A program made the position numbers and the translations under genes. Shown one piece after another: positions 27,686 to 36,493 of a stretch of DNA of 64,000 bases. Positions within the stretch are counted from its first letter, which is position 1; each line of letters begins with the position of its first letter. A model generated the notes under the pieces. The model did not search any database. It saw only the letters and a list, made by a program, of their open reading frames with translations, and had not been told where the DNA came from. Location of the stretch: positions 4,134,001 through 4,198,000 of the forward strand of contig NZ_VFNX01000001.1 in NCBI RefSeq assembly GCF_006715785.1, written 5' to 3'. Origin of the DNA: Streptomyces puniciscabiei (lineage in GTDB: Bacteria > Actinomycetota > Actinomycetes > Streptomycetales > Streptomycetaceae).

Positions 27686-29014
27686 GTGGAGCCGATGGAA
27701 CCGACGACCCAGACGGAAGCGGCGCCGGCCGGGGGTGTGTCGTACAAGACCATGACGGCCTTCACCCCGGCCGACGAGGAGCGCCGGCGCGGGGTGCGGC
27801 GCATGAAGCTCACGGCGACGAGCATGCTGCTGTTCGTGGCGCTGGTCTATGTCCTGGCCAGGCTCGCCTCGCACGAGGGCGCCGGGCCGTGGGCCGGCTA
27901 TGTCGCGGCGGCCGCCGAGGCGGGCATGGTGGGCGCGCTCGCGGACTGGTTCGCCGTGACGGCGCTGTTCCGGCACCCGCTCGGGCTGCCGATCCCGCAC
28001 ACCGCGATCATCCCCACCAAGAAGGACCAGCTGGGCGTCTCCCTGGGGGAGTTCGTCGGGGAGAACTTCCTGTCCGAGGACGTCGTTCGGCAGCGGCTGC
28101 GCGCGGTCGGCATCGGCAGCCGGCTGGGGGCGTGGCTGGCCGAGCCGGAGCACGCGGACCGGGTGACGGCGGAGCTGGCGACGGCGTTGCGCGGGGCGCT
28201 GACGGTGCTGCGGGACCGGGATGTGCAGGCGGTGGTGAGCGAGGCGATCACGCGGCGGGCCAACACCAAGGAGGTGGCGCCGGGCATCGGCAAGATGCTG
28301 GAGGGGATCGTCGCCGACGGCGGGCACCGCAGGGCGGTGGACCTGGTGGTGGGCCGGGCGCACGACTGGCTGGTGCTGCACCGGGACGATGTGATGGTGG
28401 CCGTGGAGGGCGGTGCGCCGGGCTGGACGCCGCGGTTCGTGGACCGGAAGGTCGGCGAGCGGGTCTACAAGGAGCTGCTGCGGTTCGTCGTCGAGATGCG
28501 GGACATGCCGTCCCATCCGGCGCGGGGCGCGCTGGACCGTTTCCTCACCGACTTCGCCTCCGATCTGCAGTCCGACACGGACACCCGGGCGCGGGTGGAG
28601 CGGCTCAAGGGCGAGGTGCTGGGCCGGGGCGAGGTGCAGGATCTGATCGCGTCCGCCTGGACGGCCGTACGGGCCATGGTGGTGGCGGCGGCCGAGGACG
28701 AGCGGAGCGAGCTGCGGCTGCGGGTGCGCGGCGCGCTGCTGTCGCTGGGGGCGCGGATGGCGACCGAGCCGAAGGTGCAGGGGAAGGTGGACAGCTGGGT
28801 GGAGGGTGCGGCGGTGCACGTGGTGACGACGTACCGCAAGGAGATCACCTCGCTGATCACGGACACGGTGGCGAGCTGGGACGCCGAGCACACCACCCGG
28901 AAGATCGAGGCGCATATCGGCCGCGACCTGCAGTTCATCCGGATCAACGGCACGGTGGTGGGATCCCTGGCGGGCCTGCTGATCTACACGGTGACGCGGA
29001 CGCTCGGCGCCTGA
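27686..29014 (+). CDS. DUF445 membrane protein
   Basis: 442-aa protein. Transmembrane helices occur near residues 40–60 (MLLFVALVYVLARL), in the GALADWFAVTALFRHPLGLPIPHTAIIP hallmark of DUF445 (about 78–106), and at the C-terminus (GTVVGSLAGLLIYTVTRTL). The centre is long and helical. Function unknown. GTG 27686 follows GGAGCTGAACGG at ideal spacing; ATG 27695 is the alternative, and the longer frame from 27599 passes through the tandem repeat and is unlikely. Confidence 0.86.
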   Translation: MEPMEPTTQTEAAPAGGVSYKTMTAFTPADEERRRGVRRMKLTATSMLLFVALVYVLARLASHEGAGPWAGYVAAAAEAGMVGALADWFAVTALFRHPLGLPIPHTAIIPTKKDQLGVSLGEFVGENFLSEDVVRQRLRAVGIGSRLGAWLAEPEHADRVTAELATALRGALTVLRDRDVQAVVSEAITRRANTKEVAPGIGKMLEGIVADGGHRRAVDLVVGRAHDWLVLHRDDVMVAVEGGAPGWTPRFVDRKVGERVYKELLRFVVEMRDMPSHPARGALDRFLTDFASDLQSDTDTRARVERLKGEVLGRGEVQDLIASAWTAVRAMVVAAAEDERSELRLRVRGALLSLGARMATEPKVQGKVDSWVEGAAVHVVTTYRKEITSLITDTVASWDAEHTTRKIEAHIGRDLQFIRINGTVVGSLAGLLIYTVTRTLGA

Positions 29015-29122
29015 ACCGCCCGGTGCGCGAACCGCCCGGTGCCTGAAATCGCGGGGTCCGGGCACTCGTCCTGCTGTCCCCCCGCCGCTTCGGGGGGACG
29101 TCCTTCGACGAGGAGGGAGCCC

Positions 29123-30667
29123 ATGAGCGCGAGCGCCGAGGTACCGTCGTCGCGGACCGGCCGGACGATCACCACCGACATCCCCGCCCGGCTGGACCGT
29201 CTGCCCTGGTCCCGCTGGCACTGGACGATCGTGATCGGCCTGGGAACGGTCTGGATCCTCGACGGCCTGGAGGTCACGGTCGTCGGCAACATCGCCAGTC
29301 GGCTGGCCGAACCCGGCAGCGGGGTGTCGATCACCTCCGGCCAGATCACCGGCACCGCCGCCGCGCTGTATGTGGCCGGCGCCTGCTCGGGCGCCCTCTT
29401 CTGGGGCCGGCTGACCGACCGCTTCGGCCGCAAGAAGCTCTTCATGATCACCCTGGCGGTGTACCTGGCGGCGACGGCGCTCACCGCGGTCTCCTGGGAG
29501 GCCTGGTGGTTCTTCCTGTTCCGCTTCCTGACCGGTTTCGGCATCGGCGGTGAGTACGCGGCGATCAACTCGGCGATCGACGAGCTGATCCCGGCCGAGC
29601 ACCGCGGCCGGGTCGACCTGATCATCAACGGCAGCTTCTGGCTGGGCGCGGTGGGCGGCTCGCTGCTGTCGATCGTGGCGCTCAACACGGACCTGCTGGC
29701 GAAGAACGTCGGCTGGCGGCTGACGTTCGCCCTGGGCGCCGTCCTCGCCCTGGTGATCCTGCTGGTACGGCGGCACGTCCCGGAGAGCCCGCGCTGGCTG
29801 CTGATCCACGGCAGGGAACGGGAGGCGGAGGAGATCGTCTCCGGCATCGAGCGCGAGGTGGAGCGGGAGAAGGGCGTGACGCTGCCCGAGCCGCGGGGCG
29901 AACTGGAGATCCACCAGCGCAGGAGCGTGACGTTCCTGGAGATCGCCCGCACGGTCTTCGGCCACTACCGCAGGCGTGCCGTCCTCGGCTTCTCCCTCTT
30001 CATCGGCCAGGCGTTCCTGTACAACGCGATCACTTTCGGCTTCGGCGCGATCCTGACCAAGTTCTTCAACGTGCCCGCCGACCGCACCGGCTACTACTTC
30101 GCGGTGATCGCGATCGGCAACTTCTGCGGCCCGCTGCTGCTGGGCAGGCTGTTCGACACGGTGGGCCGACGGGTGATGATCTCCTCGACCTACCTGCTGT
30201 CGGGTCTGCTGCTGTTCGGCACGGCCTGGCTGTTCGGCCGGGGTGCGCTGAGCGCGGGCACGCTGACGGCCTGCTGGTGCGCGGTCCTGTTCTTCGCCTC
30301 GGCGGGCGCCTCCAGCGCGTACCTGACGGTCTCCGAGGTCTTCCCGATGGAGACACGGGCGATGTCCATCGCGTTCTTCTACGCCCTCGGCACGGCGGCC
30401 GGCGGCATCAGCGGCCCGCTGCTGTTCGCCGACCTCACCGGCACGGGCAAGGTCGGCGACACGGTCCTGGCCTTCTCCATCGGCGCGGCCCTGATGTGCG
30501 CGGCGGGCCTGGTCGCCGCCTTCCTCGCGGTACGGGCGGAGCGCCGCTCCCTGGAGGACATCGCCCGCCCGCTGACGGCGGTGGCGAGCCGGGCCAGGGC
30601 GGCGACGCGGGGTACGCGCGGACCGGGCACGGGGCCCGCGGCACCACCGGCGGCGAGCAGGCCGTAA
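29123..30667 (+). CDS. MFS transporter, metabolite:H+ symporter type
   Basis: 514-aa twelve-helix major facilitator. GRLTDRFGRKKLF (loop 2–3 motif), FRFLTGFGIGGEYAAINSAIDE, IPAEHRGRVDLIINGSFWLGA and RRHVPESPRWLL are typical of the sugar/metabolite:proton symporter group. ATG 29123 is preceded by AGGAGGG. Substrate unknown. The C-terminal about 25 residues are a Gly/Ala/Thr-rich tail. Confidence 0.9.
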   Translation: MSASAEVPSSRTGRTITTDIPARLDRLPWSRWHWTIVIGLGTVWILDGLEVTVVGNIASRLAEPGSGVSITSGQITGTAAALYVAGACSGALFWGRLTDRFGRKKLFMITLAVYLAATALTAVSWEAWWFFLFRFLTGFGIGGEYAAINSAIDELIPAEHRGRVDLIINGSFWLGAVGGSLLSIVALNTDLLAKNVGWRLTFALGAVLALVILLVRRHVPESPRWLLIHGREREAEEIVSGIEREVEREKGVTLPEPRGELEIHQRRSVTFLEIARTVFGHYRRRAVLGFSLFIGQAFLYNAITFGFGAILTKFFNVPADRTGYYFAVIAIGNFCGPLLLGRLFDTVGRRVMISSTYLLSGLLLFGTAWLFGRGALSAGTLTACWCAVLFFASAGASSAYLTVSEVFPMETRAMSIAFFYALGTAAGGISGPLLFADLTGTGKVGDTVLAFSIGAALMCAAGLVAAFLAVRAERRSLEDIARPLTAVASRARAATRGTRGPGTGPAAPPAASRP

Positions 30668-30672
30668 CCCCG

Positions 30673-30810
30673 TCAGGGCACCCGTCGGGCCCCTGTGGTG
30701 GAGCCGGGCCGCACGACCGTCAGTACGGTCATGGTGGCCCACAGCAGGTTGAACATCCCGGTGAACAGGGCGAGCCGTGCGGTCCGTGTCCGCGTGCCCC
30801 GCCCCTCCAC
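30673..30810 (-). CDS. possible 45-aa single-pass membrane protein
   Basis: From GTG 30810 the frame encodes a basic N-terminus (EGRGTRTRTAR), one hydrophobic helix (LALFTGMFNLLWATMTVLTVV) and a short polar tail. The helix with positive-inside flank argues for a real small membrane protein, but the ribosome-binding site is weak and the gene may begin elsewhere. Nothing recognised. Confidence 0.35.
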   Translation of the reverse strand: MEGRGTRTRTARLALFTGMFNLLWATMTVLTVVRPGSTTGARRVP

Positions 30811-30931
30811 GCGGGTCGCCGTGCAGACGGGCTTCGGCTCGCCGACGGCCTTCCGGGAGCGCTTCTGCCGGGGTGACGACGGGGCGCGGTCGGGTCCGGG
30901 CCGTGGGGGCCGCCCAGGCCGTGCGGGCCGC

Positions 30932-31237
30932 TCAGGCCTTGCGGTCGGCGACGGCCCAGGAGGCGAGGGCGACCGCGCCGGCGACGCCGAGGACGGACGG
31001 CCAGGCGCCGACCTTCTTCGCGAGCGGGTGCGACCCGGCGAACGCGGCGACATAGGCGGCGGTGAGGGCACCCGCGGCCTTCCCGCCGGCCTGCGCGCGC
31101 CACTGCTGAGCGGCAGTGGCCCCGGCGACGGCCAGTACGGCCCCACCGAGCTGCCGCTTCTTGGTCCAACGGGCCACGCCGTAGCCACCGACAAGCCCGG
31201 TAGCGGCAACAACTGCACTGGGAACCCTGGCCACCAC
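30932..31237 (-). CDS. small Ala-rich membrane-associated protein
   Basis: 101-aa protein of unknown function. Several short hydrophobic Ala/Gly/Val segments (VPSAVVAATGLVGGYGVA, LGGAVLAVAGATAA, AAGALTAAYVAAFAG, VLGVAGAVALASWAVA) alternate with basic turns (RWTKKRQ, HPLAKKV), suggesting four short membrane helices. ATG 31237 is preceded by AGAAAGAGGAGG. Probably a real, genus-level conserved gene. Confidence 0.65.
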   Translation of the reverse strand: MVARVPSAVVAATGLVGGYGVARWTKKRQLGGAVLAVAGATAAQQWRAQAGGKAAGALTAAYVAAFAGSHPLAKKVGAWPSVLGVAGAVALASWAVADRKA

Positions 31238-31340
31238 GGCCTCCTCTTTCTGCTGTTTTCTCCACCGACCCCGCTTTCACGGGATGCCTGGCCCGAGGCT
31301 AACGCGCAGCCGACCACGCTCGCCTAACCTGAGTCTCATC

Positions 31341-31369
31341 TTGTCAAGTTTCCGGCAGAGGGTTATATA
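31341..31369 (+). promoter_or_regulatory. consensus vegetative-type promoter of hsp20
   Basis: TTGTCA (31341–31346), 17-nt spacer, TATATA (31364–31369), about 50 bp before the hsp20 start. This is unusually close to the sigma-70 consensus for Streptomyces. No HspR/HAIR (CTTGAGT-N7-ACTCAAG) sequence is seen. Confidence 0.65.
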
Positions 31370-31417
31370 AGAAGCCGTAGGGCATCGCATACCAGTCCCT
31401 GAGGAGAGGAGTGACCT

Positions 31418-31846
31418 GTGATGCTCATGCGCACGGACCCCTTCCGTGAACTCGACAGGCTCACGCAGCAGCTCTTGGGCGAGGCCAGGCGTCCGGCCGC
31501 GATGCCGATGGACGCCTACCGCGCCGGAGACGACTTCCTGGTCCACTTCGACCTGCCCGGCATCGACCCCGAGACGATCGAGCTGGACGTCGAGCGCAAT
31601 GTCCTCAACGTCCGCGCCGAGCGCCGCAGCCCGGCCCCCGAGGACGCGCAGATGCTCGTCGCCGAGCGCCCCACGGGCACCTTCACCCGCCAGCTGTTCC
31701 TCGGCGACACCCTCGACACGGAGCGCATCGACGCGTCGTACGAGGCCGGTGTCCTGACCCTGCGCATCCCGGTGGCCGAACAGGCCAAGCCGCGCCGGAT
31801 CCAGATCAGCGGCGGCACCGGCGACCGCAAGCAGATCAGCGGCTGA
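31418..31846 (+). CDS. small heat-shock protein, Hsp20 family
   Basis: 142-aa alpha-crystallin-domain chaperone that holds unfolded proteins. The domain spans about 33–125: [30 protein letters not shown], and the closing [18 protein letters not shown] includes the LTLRIP and I-x-I-type tail (IQI). GTG 31418 or ATG 31421 can start; GAGAGGAG precedes. The consensus promoter upstream suggests strong inducible expression controlled by a repressor. Confidence 0.92.
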   Translation: MMLMRTDPFRELDRLTQQLLGEARRPAAMPMDAYRAGDDFLVHFDLPGIDPETIELDVERNVLNVRAERRSPAPEDAQMLVAERPTGTFTRQLFLGDTLDTERIDASYEAGVLTLRIPVAEQAKPRRIQISGGTGDRKQISG

Positions 31847-32063
31847 CGGTCCGCCCGCCCCGCGGCCGACGGCACCACGCGTCCCGGGCCACGAGCGTGA
31901 CCCGGGGCGCGCCGGCCTGTCACCGCCCACTCGGGCCGCCGGCCCCGCGACCCCCGACCTGACACCCACTCATAGCAGCGCCGTTACGGGGTAACCGACG
32001 TCCCGATGCCCCGAACTGACGAGCCGCTCACGTACCGAAGCGTCCGGAGGAGGAGCCACCACG

Positions 32064-32516
32064 ATGACCGTGACGACCCCGCAGCCGAGAACGACGATCC
32101 CCGCGCAGCCCGACACCAGGGCCTGGGACGAACTGACGGAGGCGGTACGCGAGGCGGGTCAGTACACGACGCGGGCGGAGGCGGAACGCGTGACCCGCAC
32201 CGTCCTCTCGGCTCTGGGCGGCCATGTGACGGGCGAGGAACGCGTGGCCCTGGCCCAGGCCCTCCCGCGGCAGGCGGCCCAGGTGATCGCGTCCCAGATC
32301 CCGGCGACCCGCCCCCTGACGGCAAGGGAGTTCGTCGACTCGATCGCCATGCGCATCGAGGGCGCGACCCCCGCGACGGCCCGCTGGGACGCCAGCTCGG
32401 TCCTCAGCGTGCTGGCCGACCGCATCGGAGACCCCCTGACCACCCGCATCCTCGCCCAACTCCCCGCGGGTTACGCCCTGCTCTTCGGCCGGGCCGACCT
32501 GGCCCCGACGCTGTAG
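32064..32516 (+). CDS. DUF2267 family protein
   Basis: 150-aa cytoplasmic helical protein. The DUF2267 pattern is clear: AERVTRTVLSALGGHVTGEERVALAQALPRQAAQVI and EFVDSIAMRIEGATPATARWDASSVLSVLADRI, ending LPAGYALLFG. Function unknown; members often appear among stress genes, in line with hsp20 upstream. GGAGGAGGAG precedes ATG 32064. Confidence 0.88.
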   Translation: MTVTTPQPRTTIPAQPDTRAWDELTEAVREAGQYTTRAEAERVTRTVLSALGGHVTGEERVALAQALPRQAAQVIASQIPATRPLTAREFVDSIAMRIEGATPATARWDASSVLSVLADRIGDPLTTRILAQLPAGYALLFGRADLAPTL

Positions 32517-32524
32517 CCACGCAG

Positions 32525-32562
32525 AAGCCCCCCGCGGAACCAGCCGTCGTCGCGGGGGGCTT
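32525..32562 (+). terminator. terminator after DUF2267 gene
   Basis: Twelve-bp perfect stem (AAGCCCCCCGCG / CGCGGGGGGCTT) with a 14-nt loop, 9 bp after the stop. Confidence 0.82.
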
Positions 32563-32764
32563 GCTCGCTTGCTCTGTCGTCCTTGCTCTGTCGTCCGCAG
32601 GGACGGCGTGGCAACCTCACGCGCATACGGCCTTCGCCAGATATGCCCGTCGCGCGAGTGAGGTCACCACGCCTCCCCCCTGCCGTCGGCGGGGCGAGCC
32701 GGCCGTCCCACCGGAAGGCTGGCCGGCCGCCGCGTTCCGCCGTCAGGCGGTACCGAACCGCCTC

Positions 32765-33040
32765 TTAGAAGGCGCTGTTGCTGCAGCCCATCGTCGACCC
32801 GATGTGGGTGTCCTGCGCGCCCGGGTCGCCCTCGCCGTTCAGGGCGTTGCCCAGGACGCCGTTGAGGATGCCGACCTCGCCGAGGACGTCGGCGTTGAGG
32901 TCGTGCGACCTACAGTTGGAACTCTGCAGCACGCTGCTGCCCCCGCCGCCCTCGCCGCCGGCGTAGGCGGTCCCGGAGGTCAGAAGCCCGACGCTCCCCA
33001 GGGCGGCGACCAGGACGGCAGCCTTGTGAAGCTTTTGCAT
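32765..33040 (-). CDS. small secreted protein, function unknown
   Basis: 91-aa exported protein. Signal peptide MQKLHKAAVLVAALGSVGLLTSGTAYA with an Ala-x-Ala cleavage site; the mature 64 residues are Gly/Ser/Asn-rich with two Cys (SSNC, MGCSN) that could form one disulfide, and a repeated LNADVLGEVGILNGVLGNALNG hydrophobic pattern. GGAG lies 6 nt before the ATG. It resembles chaplin/rodlin-type surface proteins only in style; I do not recognise the family. Confidence 0.75.
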   Translation of the reverse strand: MQKLHKAAVLVAALGSVGLLTSGTAYAGGEGGGGSSVLQSSNCRSHDLNADVLGEVGILNGVLGNALNGEGDPGAQDTHIGSTMGCSNSAF

Positions 33041-33237
33041 GTCATCTCCATAGCGCTCGGTGAACACGATCTGTTACAGATCGACTTCTTTCAGTGACGG
33101 AGATTATGTGCAAATCCTCCAAAGTCGCCAGCGACGCGCCGATCCAGGGACCTTGATCCCAACTCCCCAATATCCCCACAAGTTGCCGCAAGCACCCACT
33201 CCCACACCCCGGCCCCGCCCAAACCCCCCGCCCGGCA

Positions 33238-33259
33238 GGCCCTGCGGGCCACCCTTGAC
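33238..33259 (+). repeat. 22-bp direct repeat, left copy (island edge)
   Basis: Begins GGCCCTGCGG and ends ACCCTTGAC; identical to 43021–43042 in the same orientation, 9.8 kb apart. Beyond the identity block both continue with CGG-rich sequence that reaches GCGAGCGGGCGGCC or GACGCGGGCGGCC. Could be a recombination scar or two members of a dispersed Streptomyces repeat family. Confidence 0.8.
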
Positions 33260-33317
33260 TCGGCTCGCGGAGGCACGACACTGGCCAAGACGCGGGCGGC
33301 CTGCGGCCACTTTCTAC

Positions 33318-33842
33318 CTACGGCAAGCCCGCCCTCACGTACTCCTCGAAAGGCACCGACTCAGCGAGGGCGATGCGCTGGTACTCCCGATACGGCGCAG
33401 GGTCACCTTCGTACACTTCCCGGCTGATCTGTGTCCCGTCCGGCTCGTAGTGCATCAACACGATCCGCGATCGGTCGAACATCCAGAAGTCCTCAACGCC
33501 GTCGAGGGGATTGGGTCGATCGGTCACGTCGAGGATGCGGATCGCCTCGCCGGCTTCGATGTTGTGGCGGTAGTGCTCGAACTCGAAGCGAAGGTGGTCG
33601 GTGAGGGGCTGAGTGACGATGTGCACTCGCCCGACACTGCGGCCGCTGGCCGCGTACGCCTTGACCCGGTCGAACCAGGGCTGCGTCGCCTCACGCGTGA
33701 CGGGCTCCCCGGCCAGGAACCGGCGGACGGCCCCTTCCTCCTGCGGCACACGGTAGACGGGCAGAGCCTCAAGACGCCACGCCTCTGCTTGCATGGCGTC
33801 GAACGTCCTCCGCCAGTCCTCACCAGCCAAGAGCACGGACAA
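33318..33842 (-). CDS. DUF6879 family protein
   Basis: 174-aa cytoplasmic protein with the DUF6879 pattern: FDAMQAEAWRLEALPVYRVPQE near the N-terminus, then GRSVGRVHIVTQPLTDHLRFEFEHYRHNIEAGEAIRILD and FWMFDRSRIVLMHYEPDG. No known activity. In Streptomyces these genes cluster with WhiJ-type regulators, as here. Confidence 0.82.
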   Translation of the reverse strand: MSVLLAGEDWRRTFDAMQAEAWRLEALPVYRVPQEEGAVRRFLAGEPVTREATQPWFDRVKAYAASGRSVGRVHIVTQPLTDHLRFEFEHYRHNIEAGEAIRILDVTDRPNPLDGVEDFWMFDRSRIVLMHYEPDGTQISREVYEGDPAPYREYQRIALAESVPFEEYVRAGLP

Positions 33843-33929
33843 CCTTCCTCAGTGCCCATCTCCCATCGCCACGTGCGGCTTGCCCTCCGCAGCCATTTCC
33901 CCAGTCACCTCCACGAAGTTCGAAGTACG

Positions 33930-35102
33930 TCACGCCAGTGACTTCCGCACGGCGTCGACCAGGGCCCGTGCACGTGCGTCGCCAGGACCGCCGATGATGT
34001 GGTTAACGACGTAACCGAAGGCGATGCCGTGCTCGGGGTCGGCGAAGCCGAGTGAGCCGCCTCGACCAGTGTGGCCGAAGGCACTTGGGCCGGTCATGGG
34101 GTTGGTCTCGGTCGGCAGCATGTATCCGGCGCTGAATCGGCTCGGAATCACCATCACCCGGTCTTTCCCGCTGGCCTGCTCCGTTGTCGCCGACGTCAGG
34201 GTTTCCTGCGTGAACAGACGCACGCCGTCCACCTCCCCGATCAGCGCGGCGTACATGCGGGCCAGTGCACGAGCGGTGCCGATGCCGTTGGAGGCAGGAA
34301 GTTCTGCAGCCTGTACCTCTGGGGAGTTGAAGTCGATCTCTGCTGGGTCGGTGACGGCATACGCCCTGTTGCTGAGAGAGTCCGGGTCGCGCCAGGCCGC
34401 CACTGGCTCGCGGAGTTCCTCGGGGATCGACTCGGGAGGCAGGGTGGTGAGATCGATGTCGGGCTTCCGGAACACCATGTGGCTGACCCGGCCGCGTTCA
34501 CTGGCCGGCAGGCCTATGAAGAAGTCCAACCCGAGCGGCCCAGCGATCTCGTCGCCGAAGAAACGGCCGGGGGTACGGCCGGACACCCGACGGATCACCT
34601 CGCCGACCAACCAGCCCCAAGTCCGGCCGTGATAACCGTGGGCGGCTCCCGGAGTCCACGCCGGTCGCTGAGCGGCGAGTGCGGCGGCCATCGGATGCCA
34701 GGCCAACGCATCGGTCAGCGGTACCGGGCGGTCCAGCGCCACGAGACCGGCCTGGTGGGACAGCAATAGGCGGACCGGCATCTCTGCCTTACCCCTCGCA
34801 GCGAACTCGGGCCAGTACTCGGCCACTGGAGCATCCAGGTCGAGTGCGCCGCGCTGGACCAGCAGATGTGCCGCCGCCGCAGTCGCGCCCTTCGTGGCCG
34901 AGTAGACCAGCTGAAGGGTGTCCGACGCCCACGGGCGACCGGTGCCGGGATCCGCCACCCCGCCCCACAGGTCCACCACCGGCCGACCATCCCGGTAGAC
35001 GCAAACCGCCGCACCTATATCCCCGCGCTCGGCGAAATTCTCCGCGAATGCCTTGCGCACGGCTTCGAACCCGGACTCGACCTCACCGTCGATCGTCGTC
35101 AT
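33930..35102 (-). CDS. serine hydrolase, class C beta-lactamase/EstB-like
   Basis: 390-aa enzyme of the penicillin-binding/beta-lactamase fold without signal peptide, so an intracellular esterase/amidase rather than a resistance enzyme. Nucleophile S68-ATK71, Tyr base in HGYHG (Y157), and HTGRGGS near the C-terminus in place of KTG. Starts: ATG 35102 with AGG 8 nt upstream, or ATG 35111. It lies between DUF6879 and DUF397 on the same strand. Confidence 0.85.
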   Translation of the reverse strand: MTTIDGEVESGFEAVRKAFAENFAERGDIGAAVCVYRDGRPVVDLWGGVADPGTGRPWASDTLQLVYSATKGATAAAAHLLVQRGALDLDAPVAEYWPEFAARGKAEMPVRLLLSHQAGLVALDRPVPLTDALAWHPMAAALAAQRPAWTPGAAHGYHGRTWGWLVGEVIRRVSGRTPGRFFGDEIAGPLGLDFFIGLPASERGRVSHMVFRKPDIDLTTLPPESIPEELREPVAAWRDPDSLSNRAYAVTDPAEIDFNSPEVQAAELPASNGIGTARALARMYAALIGEVDGVRLFTQETLTSATTEQASGKDRVMVIPSRFSAGYMLPTETNPMTGPSAFGHTGRGGSLGFADPEHGIAFGYVVNHIIGGPGDARARALVDAVRKSLA

Positions 35103-35250
35103 ATCGCCCATCCTGGCACTGCAGTCGCAAGCTTTGATGGTCGTGCCGAGTGGCCATACGGCGACGAGTCGCCAACACGCGTTGCCATCTCGCGGCTGGC
35201 ACGTCGGCCATCGATGAGCCAGCCGCAGCTGATGATGACCGGTCCTCGGT

Positions 35251-35445
35251 CTAGCTGATTCTTTCGCTGTGAGTGGCCATGCGAATGAAGGCCTGCCAAG
35301 CGTCATGGCGGACTCTGATGGCTGATCCGGGTTTCTTGGAGTCGCGTATGTTCATGTCCCCAGCAGCCGGCGCGCACTCCACGCACTCGGTCCCACTGCC
35401 GCCGCTGTAAGTGGACTTGAACCAGTGAAGTTCTGACGCTGTCAT
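35251..35445 (-). CDS. DUF397 protein (WhiJ-module partner)
   Basis: 64-aa protein with the DUF397 core LHWFKSTYSGGSGTECVECAP and IRDSKKP, followed by a short basic/aromatic end (RHDAWQAFIRMA). In Streptomyces such proteins pair with an adjacent WhiJ-type HTH protein and probably modulate its DNA binding, in a toxin–antitoxin-like layout. ATG 35445 overlaps the HTH gene stop by one base (TGATG), so the pair is translationally coupled. Confidence 0.88.
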   Translation of the reverse strand: MTASELHWFKSTYSGGSGTECVECAPAAGDMNIRDSKKPGSAIRVRHDAWQAFIRMATHSERIS

Positions 35446-36290
35446 CAAGGCTCCTTGCTGATCCGCTCGATGAGGTCGGTTGACGACTCGAAGTCGAGCG
35501 CTTGGGCACTGAGGTACTCGAACGCCAACTTATAGCGATCCAGCTCCTGCGGCTTCTCCATGAAGAGGCCGCCGCCGATGAGGTCCACGTACACCACGTC
35601 GAGTTCTCGAGCTTGCCCGCGCAGAACGGCGAAGCTGCCTACGGCCGCTGCGTGCGCGCCTCGTGCGAACGGGAGTACCTGGATTGTGATGTGCGGCCGT
35701 TGTGATTGCCTGAGCAGGTGTTCCAGCTGCTCACGCATGACCTCTCGGCCTCCGACCAACCGACGGATGGCGGCCTCGTCGATCACGCACCAGATGTGCG
35801 GCGGCTCTTGACGGTCCAGCAACTCCTGGCGCTTCATGCGGATGTCGACCATGTGCTGGACCTCCCGCTCCGGGCACTGCACCTCCGAGGCGCGGTGCAC
35901 GGCTTCGGCGTACGCCCGGGTCTGAAGTAGGCCCGGGATGTACATGCAGGCGTAGTGGTCCTCTCGTACGACCTCGTCCTCTAGGGTCAGCATGAGGTTC
36001 ATGGACTCAGGGATGGGGTCGGCGAGGGAGCGCCACCAGCCCTGGATCCTGGCCGCTTTGGCTAGTTCCACAAGGGCGAGGCGTTCCTCATCCGAGGCGC
36101 CGTACTCGCGGCAAAGGGCGTCCACTGTCGGCCACTTGACCGATCCTTCCTTCGTCTCATAGCGGCTGAGAGTCGCCTTGGAAATACCGACACGTGCGCC
36201 CGCCTCCTCAAGGGTCAGGCCCTTGAGTTCTCGAAGTCGGCGCAGATCAGCGCCCAGCTGGCGACGGCGGGTCGTGGGTCCGACTGGCAT
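35445..36290 (-). CDS. XRE/WhiJ-type transcriptional regulator (HTH + DUF5753)
   Basis: 281-aa DNA-binding protein. The helix-turn-helix occupies about 12–65 (LRRLRELKGLTLEEAGARVGISKATLSRYETKEGSVKWP). The DUF5753 domain follows (YACMYIPGLLQTRAYAEAVHR through YVDLIGGGLFMEKP). Coupled to DUF397 and divergent from a HATPase gene, the standard three-gene arrangement of the WhiJ family in Streptomyces, which affects development. It likely binds the 203-bp divergent region. Confidence 0.9.
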   Translation of the reverse strand: MPVGPTTRRRQLGADLRRLRELKGLTLEEAGARVGISKATLSRYETKEGSVKWPTVDALCREYGASDEERLALVELAKAARIQGWWRSLADPIPESMNLMLTLEDEVVREDHYACMYIPGLLQTRAYAEAVHRASEVQCPEREVQHMVDIRMKRQELLDRQEPPHIWCVIDEAAIRRLVGGREVMREQLEHLLRQSQRPHITIQVLPFARGAHAAAVGSFAVLRGQARELDVVYVDLIGGGLFMEKPQELDRYKLAFEYLSAQALDFESSTDLIERISKEP

Positions 36291-36419
36291 GTAGTGAACC
36301 TTCCATGTCGATCCATCAGATGGTCCTGGCTTGTCCCTCGTGACAGCAAGACAGCGTGCGCTGGGGGCGCACGATCCGCAGTTACGCTCCGATCAGCACT
36401 GCATGAGAGTTTCATTTTG

Positions 36420-36438
36420 AGAGTTCCAGTGCAACTCT
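36420..36438. promoter_or_regulatory. inverted repeat in WhiJ-module divergent region
   Basis: AGAGTT-N7-AACTCT, with a further half-site AGAGTT at 36406–36411, in the locally AT-rich divergent region. Candidate autoregulatory operator of the HTH protein. Confidence 0.4.
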
Positions 36439-36493
36439 AAGTGTGCGCTTCATTGCGCATCGCAACCTACTGTCGCGTGGATGGAGTTGAGCG

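Noticed and set aside
27662..30742. 1026-residue open frame on the minus strand
   Set aside because: Antisense to DUF445 and the MFS transporter, Arg/Pro/His-rich, typical shadow.
31238..31417. HspR (HAIR) or CIRCE operator at hsp20
   Set aside because: Neither CTTGAGT-N7-ACTCAAG nor the CIRCE repeat was found.
32765..33040. Chaplin or rodlin gene
   Set aside because: Small and secreted, but the chaplin domain pattern and rodlin sequence are absent.
33930..35102. Antibiotic-resistance beta-lactamase
   Set aside because: No signal peptide and HTG in place of KTG; better read as an intracellular esterase-type serine hydrolase. The same applies to 48955–49791.
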